Shown: one piece after another, positions 10,916 to 19,916 of the stretch | How positions within the stretch are numbered: the stretch's first letter is position 1 | How the letters are laid out: each line of letters opens with the position of its first letter | Assembly (NCBI RefSeq): GCF_026344035.1 | Contig: NZ_JAPKND010000003.1 | Coordinates: forward strand, 62,001-126,000 | Length of the DNA: 64,000 bases | Direction of reading: 5' to 3' | Source of the DNA: Alcaligenes endophyticus | GTDB lineage: Bacteria > Pseudomonadota > Gammaproteobacteria > Burkholderiales > Burkholderiaceae_B | Position numbers and translations under genes: made by a program | The notes under the pieces: generated by a model | The model's input: the letters and a program-made list of their open reading frames with translations, nothing else | Databases searched by the model: none | What the model was told of the DNA's origin: nothing

Positions 10916-11338
10916 TTACGCTAGCTTGCTACCTAACAGTTGGCCAACACTGGCCAACAAAGACGATGCATCCAAGGGTTTATCCGTCTGCAATACCCCG
11001 CCCACACTACTTTGCTTAATCAGTGCTGGCAGCAGTTGTTGTAAGCCCTCTAGCACCACAGACTCATTCAAACCGCTTTTAACTACTAATTGGCTTAGTA
11101 TGCTTTGGCCCAGTACCGCACTTAACTGACTCGTTTGTACCGGCAAGTTAGGTCCACTGGATATCCACGAGCCAAGAACCTCAGCTAGGCCTCCTTGGCG
11201 AAACCGTTCCGCCAAACCTTCTAACCCGCCCGGAAAACCGTTTACCACCTGCACCACCGCAGGAAGCAGCTTGCTTTGCACTTGAGCCTGTGACGCTCCT
11301 GACAAAAGCGCCGATGCCATAGAATTGAAGAGTCCCAT
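10916..11338 (-). CDS. YidB family (DUF937) protein
   Basis: 140 residues from the ATG at 11338. The frame extends upstream, but MGLFNSMASALL is the natural N-terminus. It is rich in Leu, Ser, Gly and Val, with LAEVLGSWISSGPNLPV and LSAVLGQSILSQLV as the recognisable YidB/DUF937 features and a C-terminal LLPALIKQS. The function of this soluble family is unknown. It stands alone between the end of metY and the divergent ycgR-like gene. Confidence 0.75.
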   Translation of the reverse strand: MGLFNSMASALLSGASQAQVQSKLLPAVVQVVNGFPGGLEGLAERFRQGGLAEVLGSWISSGPNLPVQTSQLSAVLGQSILSQLVVKSGLNESVVLEGLQQLLPALIKQSSVGGVLQTDKPLDASSLLASVGQLLGSKLA

Positions 11339-11535
11339 TTTTCCTGTCCAAGAATGATTTGATACAAATTTTAGAATAACTTCGCCCAAGCAACTGCTAA
11401 TTTGCGTCAATAATGCTTCTCTACCTAGCCCTCATCCTATGAAGCCAAACGGCACATTTCGTCAGATTGACACACTTTTTGATACACAAGCATGCTACCC
11501 TAATCATCCCACAGCTTCATTCATTGTTCGCTTAC

Positions 11536-12282
11536 ATGGATACTAGTCCCCCCCGTGATGATACCGCTTCGGACGACGATGCCTTATTCGTTCGTTCCCA
11601 GCTAGAAATCCTGCAAATCTTACGAAAAATACAAAAAACACAAAGTTTGCTGCATATTTCCTGCCCACAGGAAAACCGTGGTGTGGTCACCACCATCTTA
11701 TCCGTAGACACTAATACCTTCATTATTGACGCTGCCCCCGACGATAACATCAATGCCATCTTGCAACGCTCAGCAAGCAACCAGCTACAAACACACCTAG
11801 AGAAAATTCTCATCAGCTTCAAAGCGGGGCCCGCCAGCCCTTGCATGTTCGAGAAAAAGCCTGCCTTATCCTTGCCCATCCCTAGCACGGTGCACAGACT
11901 ACAACGCAGACGCTTTTACCGCGTCAACGTCCCCGTCAGCAATCCGGCTACCGTCTCGTTCAAGCTGGGCATACAGGAATGGAGCTTTCCTTTACACGAC
12001 ATAAATGCCGGTGGCATGGCTATCCATGACGACACGCTTAGCCTTGATGCACAAGCAGGAATTTTAGTACGAGATGCTCGGCTGCACTTGCCAGGAATCG
12101 GCGACGTAAACTTGGACGTGCTCTTCGTACGCACACAAGATCAACAGCTAGAGTCCGGCCGTCCAATACGCCGCATCGGCTGTACATTTCTCAATTTATC
12201 GGGGCAGGCCCAAATGAACATTCAAGGCTATATCACGCACATTGAGCGCCAAGAAATCGCACGCCGCAAAGGCTTTCTATAA
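11536..12282 (+). CDS. PilZ-domain c-di-GMP effector, YcgR-like flagellar brake protein
   Basis: 248 residues from the ATG at 11536, close to the ~244 of E. coli YcgR; the frame is open further upstream but without family sequence. Residues ~20-115 resemble the YcgR N-terminal domain. Residues ~120-235 are a PilZ domain with the c-di-GMP-binding arginine motif RRRFYRV (RxxxR) and the second motif DINAGGMAI, where Asn replaces the usual Ser of D/NxSxxG. The expected role is slowing the flagellar motor when c-di-GMP is high. A diguanylate cyclase is encoded 3.5 kb away. The 3' end overlaps the convergent livF gene by 6 bp. Confidence 0.82.
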   Translation: MDTSPPRDDTASDDDALFVRSQLEILQILRKIQKTQSLLHISCPQENRGVVTTILSVDTNTFIIDAAPDDNINAILQRSASNQLQTHLEKILISFKAGPASPCMFEKKPALSLPIPSTVHRLQRRRFYRVNVPVSNPATVSFKLGIQEWSFPLHDINAGGMAIHDDTLSLDAQAGILVRDARLHLPGIGDVNLDVLFVRTQDQQLESGRPIRRIGCTFLNLSGQAQMNIQGYITHIERQEIARRKGFL

Positions 12283-13002
12283 ACTTAAATGTTCGCGCAG
12301 AATCTCTTTTTCCTGCATCAAGTTTTGCATGCTACCTGTATAGAAAATGTGCCCACGGTCTAGTACGTAAACGCGGTCAGCTAATAAGGCAGCAAAATGC
12401 AGATTCTGCTCAGACAATAAAACACTCACACCCTGCTGCTTAAGCTGCAAAATCATGGCGACCATTTGTTCCACGATAACTGGAGCAACACCCTCTGAAG
12501 GCTCATCCAGTAGCAACAGGTACGGGTTGCCCATCAAGCTGCGGGCAATCGTTAGCATTTGCTGCTCGCCGCCGCTCATTTTTCCTGCCGCTTGGTTGGC
12601 GCGCTCTGCCAGATTAGGAAAAAGGGTTAATAAAGCGTCCACACTCCAGCAGGGGGCAACTCGCCCATCGGGCCAAAAACGCGCTGTTTGACGGCCTGTT
12701 TCTAGGTTTTCTAATACCGTCAGATCACTGAACACCCGTCTATCTTCAGGTACATACCCTAATCCCGCCCGTGCACGTTGGTAACTAGGCCACGCGCTGA
12801 CGTCAGCTCCCATCAGCTCAACCTTACCCTGAGTGCCTGCTAGCAAGCCCATTATTGCTTTCAGCGTTGTAGACTTGCCTGCACCATTGCGGCCCATTAA
12901 CGCCACTACCTCGCCACGCTGAAGCTGCAAATCCATATCAAAAATAACTTGTGCCGAACCGTAATAAGCGTTGAGCTGATTCACTACTAATAGATCAAGC
13001 AT
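12277..13002 (-). CDS. livF: branched-chain amino acid-type ABC transporter ATP-binding protein LivF
   Basis: 241 residues. ATPase of a HAAT-family importer. Walker A GRNGAGKST (~37-45), ABC signature KMSGGEQQML (~141), Walker B LLLLDEPSEGVAP and a switch histidine region follow the LivF pattern. It is last in the livHM-livG-livF operon with a 2-bp gap to livG. The actual substrate is unknown because no periplasmic binding protein is encoded nearby. Confidence 0.9.
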   Translation of the reverse strand: MLDLLVVNQLNAYYGSAQVIFDMDLQLQRGEVVALMGRNGAGKSTTLKAIMGLLAGTQGKVELMGADVSAWPSYQRARAGLGYVPEDRRVFSDLTVLENLETGRQTARFWPDGRVAPCWSVDALLTLFPNLAERANQAAGKMSGGEQQMLTIARSLMGNPYLLLLDEPSEGVAPVIVEQMVAMILQLKQQGVSVLLSEQNLHFAALLADRVYVLDRGHIFYTGSMQNLMQEKEILREHLSL

Positions 13003-13004
13003 AC

Positions 13005-13766
13005 CTACCCCCGTAGCAAACCTGAAAAACTACTTCCACTGCCAAAGTACGCTTTTTGTACCTCTGGGTGAGCGCGAATATCCGCGACAGCCCCCTGCGC
13101 AATTAGCTCACCCCTAGCCATCACCAACACGCGATCCGCACACTCAAAGACCACATCCATACTGTGCTCAGTAAACAGCACCGACATCCCACGCCGACGT
13201 ACCAGCTCCTGTACAAGCCTCATTAGCGCACGTCGCTCAGCAGTCGCCATACCCGCTGTTGGTTCATCCATCAGTAAAACACGAGGCTCTGAGGCTAATG
13301 CCACGCCTAGTTCAAGACGCTTCACGTCACCGTAAGCAAGCTGACTACTAGCACTATCGGCAAGATGCTGTAAATCTAACTGCTGTAACAACGCCATGGC
13401 TTCCGCATAATAATAATGAGGTAAAGGACGCCAAAAGGAAAAGACACGCTTATGGTGAGCAGCCATCGCCATTTGAATATTCTGAATCACTGTCATCGAC
13501 GCAAAGGTTGCCGCAATCTGAAAGGTACGTGCCAACCCTTGCTCAGCGATACGCTGCGGCTTCAGCCCGCTTATTAATGCTCCGTCGAGGCGGACCGTCC
13601 CACGATCAGGTTTCAATTGTCCGTTTAACAAGTTAAAACAAGTGCTTTTTCCGGCCCCATTAGGCCCTATCAGGGCCAGCATTTCCCCCGCTTTTAACTC
13701 AAAGCTAAGGTTACGCACCGCCTGATTACCCCCAAAACTTTTATGTAGATTGCGTATCGCCAGCAT
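13005..13766 (-). CDS. livG: branched-chain amino acid-type ABC transporter ATP-binding protein LivG
   Basis: 253 residues. Walker A GPNGAGKST (~34-42), the LivG-type divergent signature LAYGDVKRLELGVAL (~143-157), Walker B VLLMDEPTAGMA and the closing FTEHSMDVVFECADRVLV are clear. It partners LivF to energise the fused permease. Its start codon shares bases with the stop region of the permease gene (13766), which indicates translational coupling. Confidence 0.9.
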   Translation of the reverse strand: MLAIRNLHKSFGGNQAVRNLSFELKAGEMLALIGPNGAGKSTCFNLLNGQLKPDRGTVRLDGALISGLKPQRIAEQGLARTFQIAATFASMTVIQNIQMAMAAHHKRVFSFWRPLPHYYYAEAMALLQQLDLQHLADSASSQLAYGDVKRLELGVALASEPRVLLMDEPTAGMATAERRALMRLVQELVRRRGMSVLFTEHSMDVVFECADRVLVMARGELIAQGAVADIRAHPEVQKAYFGSGSSFSGLLRG

Positions 13767-15667
13767 TAGGTCTTCCGCTCCCGTACAGTGTGAGCCACCC
13801 AGCCGCTAAGCGTAGGCACACTAGCGGCCAGGCCTCGCGGAAAGAGCAACACCAAAACTAAAATGATGAGGCCTAAAAGAGCACGCCAATATTCAGTCCA
13901 GCCCAATAAAAAGTCATGTAGCAAACTAAAGCTGACTGCTCCCACCACAGGGCCAGACAAAGTTTGCAAACCGCCTAACAGCACCATTACCAAACCATCC
14001 ACCGATTTAGTCACCGACAACAGTTCGGGGGCCACACTACCTTTAGCAAAGACAAACAAACTGCCTGCCACACCTGCCAAAGTGCCTGCCAGCACAAAGG
14101 TAAACCACTGTACCTGACGCACAGGTATGCCACTTGCCAAAGCGCGCATTTCTGAATCTCGACCGGCCCGCATCGCAAAACCAAAAGGAGCAAACAAGAC
14201 TCGCCTAACACCCACTACCGCTACAACCGTCACGCACAGTACTAAGTAATAAAAACGACCCTGCCCTAACCAGCCATCCGGCCAAATACCTAACAAGCCA
14301 TTTGAACCGCCGGTAAACTGATCCCACTGAAAGACTACTGACCACACAATTTGCGCAAAAGCTAAGGTCAACATGGCTAGATAAACACCAGATAGACGAA
14401 TACAAAACCACCCAAACAAACCCGCCGCTAAAGCGGCTAGCAACGGGCCAAATATAAGTGCGGCCTCCATGCCCCCAAGCCCTGACTTGTAAAGCAGTGC
14501 GGCGCCATAAGCTCCTAAACCTAAATAAGCGGCATGCCCAAAAGAGTTCATCCCCCCAGGACCCATTAAAAAGTGCAAGCTCAGGGCAAACAACACGGCT
14601 AGCAGGACATCAATCATTAAGGTGGGACCGTAAGCTCCGTCGTTGCCAATCCACGGCAACAGGAATAGCCCGAGAACCAGAAGAGAAAACGTAGCGCGCA
14701 TACGCCTACTAGCATTTTTTAAGGGGGCTTCGATGGGTGCCGAGTTACGACTTACTGCTTGGGCCTTACCGAGTAATCCCCAAGGTCTTAGCACCAAGAC
14801 TAAGGCCATAAAGATAAACTCCAAAACTAACGTTAATTTAGGAAAGACAAGCTCTACACCAAAGAAGGTGACTGTCCCCACTGCAACACATAAGGCCTTC
14901 AGCACAGACACTATAACGGCAGCTAAATATGCACCGGACATAGAGCCCATCCCGCCCACGACGACCACCACAAACACTTCACCTATGATGCCCAGATCTA
15001 GCGTTAAGCTAGCAGGTTGCCGTGGTATTTGTAAGGCACCTCCCAAGCCCGCCAGTAAAGCTCCGAGCGTAAACACCGCGGTAAATAGATAAGCTTGATT
15101 AACCCCTAGTGCACCCAACATTTCTCGATCATGAGTCGCCGCACGCAGCAATACCCCCCATCGCGTACGGTTGAGTAGCCAATGCAAACACAGTAATAAC
15201 AAGGGCCCCAGAGCAATCAAAAAAAGGTCATACTCAGGAAAATAGCGCCCCGCTATATTGACCGCCCCATCCAAACCTGGCGCTAAAGGCCCAAGCAAAT
15301 CCTCCGCCCCCCAAAAGGCCAATGCCGCGTCATTAATAATTAACACTAAAGCAAAAGTGGCCAGTAACTGGAATAACTCGGGAGCGGCATAAATACGGCG
15401 CAATAAAGTCAGCTCCAGTACAACACCCAGCAATGCAACCAGTAACGCTGAGGCGGGTAGCGAGAGCCAAAACCCCCACGCCCCATCACCCCACCACTGC
15501 ATGAGCCCATATGCTACATAGAGCCCCAACATGTACAGCGAGCCATGAGCAAAATTGACGATGCGGCTGACACCGAAGATCAAAGATAGACCGGCAGCTA
15601 CTAAGAACAAGGAAGATGCCGATGCAAGACCGTTAAGCAACTGCACCAGTAAGGCAGACCATTGCAT
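13766..15667 (-). CDS. fused LivH-LivM permease of a branched-chain amino acid-type ABC transporter
   Basis: 633 residues with two permease halves in one chain. Residues ~1-300 follow LivH: LSLIFGVSRIVNFAHGSLYMLG, ALGVNQAYLFTAVFTLGALLAGLGGAL and a GGMGSMSGAYLAA loop. Residues ~325-620 follow LivM: GPGGMNSFGHAAYLGLGAYGAALL, RAGRDSEMRALASGIPV and VLLGGLQTLSGPVVGA. A basic linker (~305-330) joins them. LivH and LivM are normally separate proteins; fusions are known in part of the family. There is no livJ/livK-type binding protein upstream, where only a diguanylate cyclase follows after 86 bp. The substrate (amino acid, urea, amide or aromatic acid) cannot be told from the permease. Confidence 0.87.
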   Translation of the reverse strand: MQWSALLVQLLNGLASASSLFLVAAGLSLIFGVSRIVNFAHGSLYMLGLYVAYGLMQWWGDGAWGFWLSLPASALLVALLGVVLELTLLRRIYAAPELFQLLATFALVLIINDAALAFWGAEDLLGPLAPGLDGAVNIAGRYFPEYDLFLIALGPLLLLCLHWLLNRTRWGVLLRAATHDREMLGALGVNQAYLFTAVFTLGALLAGLGGALQIPRQPASLTLDLGIIGEVFVVVVVGGMGSMSGAYLAAVIVSVLKALCVAVGTVTFFGVELVFPKLTLVLEFIFMALVLVLRPWGLLGKAQAVSRNSAPIEAPLKNASRRMRATFSLLVLGLFLLPWIGNDGAYGPTLMIDVLLAVLFALSLHFLMGPGGMNSFGHAAYLGLGAYGAALLYKSGLGGMEAALIFGPLLAALAAGLFGWFCIRLSGVYLAMLTLAFAQIVWSVVFQWDQFTGGSNGLLGIWPDGWLGQGRFYYLVLCVTVVAVVGVRRVLFAPFGFAMRAGRDSEMRALASGIPVRQVQWFTFVLAGTLAGVAGSLFVFAKGSVAPELLSVTKSVDGLVMVLLGGLQTLSGPVVGAVSFSLLHDFLLGWTEYWRALLGLIILVLVLLFPRGLAASVPTLSGWVAHTVRERKT

Positions 15668-15753
15668 GGCTAGAAAACCTATATAAACGGCTGAGAAACC
15701 AAGTTACGCATACCAGCCAGTGACCTTCATTTGGGGAGCTAAATTAAACCTGA

Positions 15754-16902
15754 CTACGCCGCCACTTGCTCCGGCAAAATTACTACATCACTACTGACCC
15801 TATCACGCCCCTGACGTTTTGCCTGATATAGCAAGGCATCGGCCCTGCGTAGAGAATCCGCCAAACTACCCTTTACATCATGCGCAGTCAACCCCATGCT
15901 GGCGGTGACCGAAAAATGTTGCCTGTCATGATTCAAGAAGGTGAGTTCCGCTAAGTTATTGCGCAAAAGCTGAGCGAGCTCCCACGCTTTCTGATCTGTG
16001 CGTCCTAATATAAGAACGACGAACTCTTCCCCCCCGTAGCGAGCAACTAAGCAATCTGGCTGGCAAACACTGCGAAGCAAAACCCCGGCAGTAGCTAAAA
16101 CCGAGTCTCCCACAGAGTGCCCATGGGTATCATTAATTTGCTTAAAGTGATCTAAATCTATCATGAGTATATGTATACCCATAGGGCGAGGTGCGCGTAC
16201 TAACTGCATGGCTTGGGCATTTAAAGCGCCGCGGTTTAATAAACCAGTGAGAGGATCATGAGTAGCTTGACGATATAAGCGCTGTAACAACCCTAGATGG
16301 AAATAATTAGCCGTTAATGACACCACAAGCAAGGCCGCGAGCAACCAGGCATCTTGTAAGCTTTGCGGACTTAACCATAAGCCTTTTTGGTAAGAGGCAT
16401 AAAACTGCAAAGCCAAAAGAGCCAAGCCTACTAAACTTGACTCAATGAGCGTAAAGGGAAAAACACTTAATGTTGCAACCAAGAGGAAGGGGATGAACCC
16501 GTATGCTTCCACAATGTAGCCTACCGATTCGGGAGCAATCCACAACATATAGCCATAAAAGCCCGCTGGCAAAATAAACACTAAGCCACTCAACGCATAG
16601 ATTAACGAGATTTTATCTTGCCCTCGGTAAGCCAAACCAGCGCAGAGCAGCAACCCGCAAAACATGCTGAGACGTACGGGCAAAAAATTACTGACCCATT
16701 GCGGCAATATCATTGCATCCATAAACGCCCAAAAAGGCGTCAGCACCGCGAAAGCCAGCCCTAAGAGCATGACACGGACGCGCATATACTCTGCACGAGC
16801 ATATTTGAAATCTCGTGAATGATGCTTACTACTAATGGTATCCCTGATGGAACTAACGCCTAGCATCTGCAAACTTTTCAAACCCGTTACAAGATTAATC
16901 AT
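15754..16902 (-). CDS. membrane-bound diguanylate cyclase (GGDEF)
   Basis: 382 residues from the ATG at 16902; a GTG nine bases earlier is an alternative and neither has a clear ribosome binding site. Residues ~45-210 contain six or seven hydrophobic segments. Residues ~220-375 are a GGDEF domain with the active-site motif RYGGEEF, a DLDHFKQINDTHGH metal-binding stretch and RADALLYQAKRQGRD at the end. It should make c-di-GMP from two GTP. The inhibitory I-site RxxD expected five residues before GGEEF reads QPDC, so product inhibition at this site is probably lost. It may feed the YcgR-like PilZ protein encoded at 11536-12282. Confidence 0.88.
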   Translation of the reverse strand: MINLVTGLKSLQMLGVSSIRDTISSKHHSRDFKYARAEYMRVRVMLLGLAFAVLTPFWAFMDAMILPQWVSNFLPVRLSMFCGLLLCAGLAYRGQDKISLIYALSGLVFILPAGFYGYMLWIAPESVGYIVEAYGFIPFLLVATLSVFPFTLIESSLVGLALLALQFYASYQKGLWLSPQSLQDAWLLAALLVVSLTANYFHLGLLQRLYRQATHDPLTGLLNRGALNAQAMQLVRAPRPMGIHILMIDLDHFKQINDTHGHSVGDSVLATAGVLLRSVCQPDCLVARYGGEEFVVLILGRTDQKAWELAQLLRNNLAELTFLNHDRQHFSVTASMGLTAHDVKGSLADSLRRADALLYQAKRQGRDRVSSDVVILPEQVAA

Positions 16903-17129
16903 ATGCCACACTCAATACGTAATCATCACCCTAACATGCCTTATCTTGTCATGTTAAGTGCTTAAGCCAGAGCCATTTGCGCTGTAGCAATAAAGCATGA
17001 AAGAGATTTTTTAACAACCACATTAAAAATATTTCTCTTATGCCATAATTACTTCCATCAAGTAAAAAACAGAGTCAATAAATTTTATTTTTTAATTTCA
17101 ATTAAAAATATTTCATAATTATTTTATCG

Positions 17130-18317
17130 ATGCTTAAAAATAACCAACATTTCCACGGAAGTTTATTAACACTTGGAAAGTTTGAGCTAACACTGCAACA
17201 TCAAACAGTGAGCCAAGAGCTTAATTATGAGAAGGCACGTTTACTTTTAACCATGTTAGCAATGGCTAAAGAACACAAGCTAGATCGAAGCACATTGGCA
17301 GACAGCATATGGGAAGAGGTTCCCTCGGGCGTGCGACGTGCTCGGTTACGGCATGCTCTTCATATTTTGAAACAAGCATTAAATCAAAAACACCCCATAA
17401 TTAGCACACACAAGGACTCGTTACTACTCGATACTCAGCATATTTTTATTGACGCCCTATTCGTTTTAAACAATGAAACAGACGAAAACACAATTATCCA
17501 TAAACTGACTCTATACCAAGGCTCATTTCTCAATAACTTTAAGTTTCAAGAAAAATCAAAATTATATCACTGGCAACAGCAACTGGACTTGGCCATTGAA
17601 ACCAATTTAGCACTAGCGCGCAGTATTTACATAGAACAATTCTTACCTAAAAGTTCTACCCAAGTGGCACTCCAGGTGCTCAATCACTGCAAAAAGCAAT
17701 GGCCACACGACAACGACGTGTTACAAGCTTGGCAACGTCTGCAAACACGATCCCAACAGCCAATACAAAACTTATGTAGACCGTTGCAAACTCATGCTTT
17801 TTATAGTCCTCAACACCTCGTCAGTGAGCCCTTCCCCGCACAAGCCACGCCATTAGGCATTATGGCTATTAAACTGCACCCCAAAAGCGACCAGTCTGTT
17901 CAACTTAACCTCGCCTTGTTGCAACAACAGCAACATCAAGCACTACAACTATTAGCAAGCTTTACCTCATTGATTACGCTGGCCTCGGCTACTCACTTAC
18001 TCGCGTATTACATTGAGCAATGTGAACCGAATCAACTAGCGCACACCATGCATCGTGCTGCTTATCACATTCAGCGTCATATGAATAACGCCACTGTCAG
18101 TGCGAGCATCGGCATCCATATGGCCCAGCACACAAGCGCGCTAGGCAACACACTAGACGCCTACTCCTATCATGCAGAAACAGCCTTAATGTTGAGCTGG
18201 CAAGCCCATCCCAACCAGATACTCATTAGCAGCGAGCTCGCCGCACACTTGCCCCACAATCATATAAGCTCACATTGCACCCAGACACGGCAACATCAAT
18301 TACTGACACTAGACTAA
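17130..18317 (+). CDS. SARP-like transcriptional regulator with C-terminal cyclase-like domain
   Basis: 395 residues. Residues ~10-95 resemble the winged-helix domain of SARP/AfsR or OmpR type: LLTLGKFELTL, EKARLLLTMLAMAKEHKLDRSTLADSIW and RRARLRHALHILKQAL match the 'K.r.LLa.LAl...H.rs.LadlLW....aR..LRqaLs.Lr..L' pattern. A short bacterial activation-like helical segment follows (~100-200). The C-terminal ~160 residues resemble a class III nucleotide cyclase fold: TLASATHLLAYYIEQ, SASIGIHMAQ (compare 'R.GIH.G') and AETALMLSWQAHPNQILIS (compare 'AARL..lA.pGqilvS'). The metal-binding aspartates are not evident, so it looks non-catalytic. Target genes are unknown; the promoter region is very AT-rich. 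The domain reading is my inference. Confidence 0.6.
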   Translation: MLKNNQHFHGSLLTLGKFELTLQHQTVSQELNYEKARLLLTMLAMAKEHKLDRSTLADSIWEEVPSGVRRARLRHALHILKQALNQKHPIISTHKDSLLLDTQHIFIDALFVLNNETDENTIIHKLTLYQGSFLNNFKFQEKSKLYHWQQQLDLAIETNLALARSIYIEQFLPKSSTQVALQVLNHCKKQWPHDNDVLQAWQRLQTRSQQPIQNLCRPLQTHAFYSPQHLVSEPFPAQATPLGIMAIKLHPKSDQSVQLNLALLQQQQHQALQLLASFTSLITLASATHLLAYYIEQCEPNQLAHTMHRAAYHIQRHMNNATVSASIGIHMAQHTSALGNTLDAYSYHAETALMLSWQAHPNQILISSELAAHLPHNHISSHCTQTRQHQLLTLD

Positions 18318-18419
18318 CAACTTAACCCTCCAAGCAACCCCCACGTAACGTCAAGTGCTGGATGACTCTCCTAACTCAATAGATAACCCACTACGCATCT
18401 GGGCCCTAATTAAAGCTAT

Positions 18420-19916
18420 TTATTTGCACCCGTCGTTATTCACATAAAGCTCGTTTAATACTCGTGGTAAGGCATGAATAATATCTTCTGGAATTAAGCC
18501 TGGCCCATGATTCAAACCTATTTTCCCATGCAGCCAAACTGCTGCAGCAGCCGCCTCAAAAACCGGCATGCCTTGAGCCAAGAGTCCTGTAATAACACCC
18601 GCCAAAACATCACCGCTCCCCCCCGTTGCCAAAAAGGGGCTGGCTACAACATTGACAATACAACGGCCATCCGGTGCAGCAATCACCGTATCAGACCCTT
18701 TCAGCACAACCACGGCACCACTACGTTGCGCCGCCGCCTTGGCCCGCGCTAGCTTATTGGGCCCCTGCAGGTCTTTAAACAAGCGTGCAAACTCACCCTC
18801 GTGCGGGGTAATGACACACTCAGGGCACATGGCCTCCCACAACACAGAGGGGTCTTCTTGAAACACAGTCAAGGCGTCAGCATCCAACACTACCGGCTTG
18901 TCACTGCACAACAATTGCATGACACGCGTATAAGTCTGTGCATTGACTCCCGCACCCGGCCCATATAAATAAGCACTAATACGCGGATCGTCTGGAATAA
19001 TATCTGCCAGTTTGCCTACCATAATACTTTCCAGTGCAGCAGCACAGGGGGCCCAGACGGATGGTGGGACATATAGACTTACCAGACCCGCACCAGCTCG
19101 TTGGGCGGCCCGTGCGGCTAGGCGGCTAGCTCCTGTTAACGACTCGCCCCCTAAGATCACCGCATGCCCGCGGGTAAACTTATGACTGTCTACAGTGGGC
19201 CATGGCAAAACATCACACCATAACTGCGGATCATTTCGCCACGAGGATATAGGTAAAGTTCGATAAGCTTGGCTAGGCACAGCTAAGCTAGCCAGGACAA
19301 TATCTCCACAATAGCTGGCACCAGGCTGTAAAACATGTGCCGGTTTATAGCGCTCAAAGGTAACCGTGCAACTAGCCCGTAACTGGGGGCCTACATATTG
19401 GCCGCTATCTCCGTCCATCCCAGAAGGTAGGTCTATCGCACACACAGGTAGATTGGCATGCATCAGTTGCTCCAGCAAGGTGGCTAGCTTTGCATCCAGC
19501 GGCCTATTCAGGCCCGCCCCTACCATCGCGTCAACCACTACCGTATAGTGGCTCAACGCTAGTTGTGCAGTGCTCACTAACCTGCCATGCCACTGTTGCT
19601 TCGCCCAGCTCGTTTGCGGACTCAGCTCTGTCTCAGCGTAAAGACTGCAGATATCGACCGTACGTCCTTGTTGGCGCAATAACTCGCCGCATAAAAAGCC
19701 GTCGGCTCCGTTTAGCCCCCTGCCGCATAAGACAAGGACGCTTCCCTGCGGCCAGCGTTGCATCACTTCATTGGCTACAGCCTGTGCAGCCGACCACAAC
19801 AACTCAGCCCAGCTTTTTCCCGCTTGCAGTGCTGCTTGATCCAAGTTTTTGTGCGTAGCCGGATCTAGCAAAGCATGCCGACTTAAATAATGTGTACCTA
19901 GATGCTGTGTCACCAT
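18420..19916 (-). CDS. nnr: bifunctional NAD(P)H-hydrate epimerase / ADP-dependent (S)-NAD(P)H-hydrate dehydratase
   Basis: 498 residues. It repairs damaged NADHX/NADPHX. The N-terminal ~220 residues are the YjeF-N epimerase domain (VLVLCGRGLNGADGFLCGELL, VVDAMVGAGLNRPLD, AIDLPSGMDGDSG). Residues ~235-490 are the ribokinase-like dehydratase domain (HKFTRGHAVILGG, LDADALTVF, TPHEGEFARLF and the nucleotide-binding GGSGDVLAGVITGLLAQG). The length matches E. coli YjeF/Nnr. In the first motif NxxDG reads NGADG, as usual. Confidence 0.94.
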   Translation of the reverse strand: MVTQHLGTHYLSRHALLDPATHKNLDQAALQAGKSWAELLWSAAQAVANEVMQRWPQGSVLVLCGRGLNGADGFLCGELLRQQGRTVDICSLYAETELSPQTSWAKQQWHGRLVSTAQLALSHYTVVVDAMVGAGLNRPLDAKLATLLEQLMHANLPVCAIDLPSGMDGDSGQYVGPQLRASCTVTFERYKPAHVLQPGASYCGDIVLASLAVPSQAYRTLPISSWRNDPQLWCDVLPWPTVDSHKFTRGHAVILGGESLTGASRLAARAAQRAGAGLVSLYVPPSVWAPCAAALESIMVGKLADIIPDDPRISAYLYGPGAGVNAQTYTRVMQLLCSDKPVVLDADALTVFQEDPSVLWEAMCPECVITPHEGEFARLFKDLQGPNKLARAKAAAQRSGAVVVLKGSDTVIAAPDGRCIVNVVASPFLATGGSGDVLAGVITGLLAQGMPVFEAAAAAVWLHGKIGLNHGPGLIPEDIIHALPRVLNELYVNNDGCK

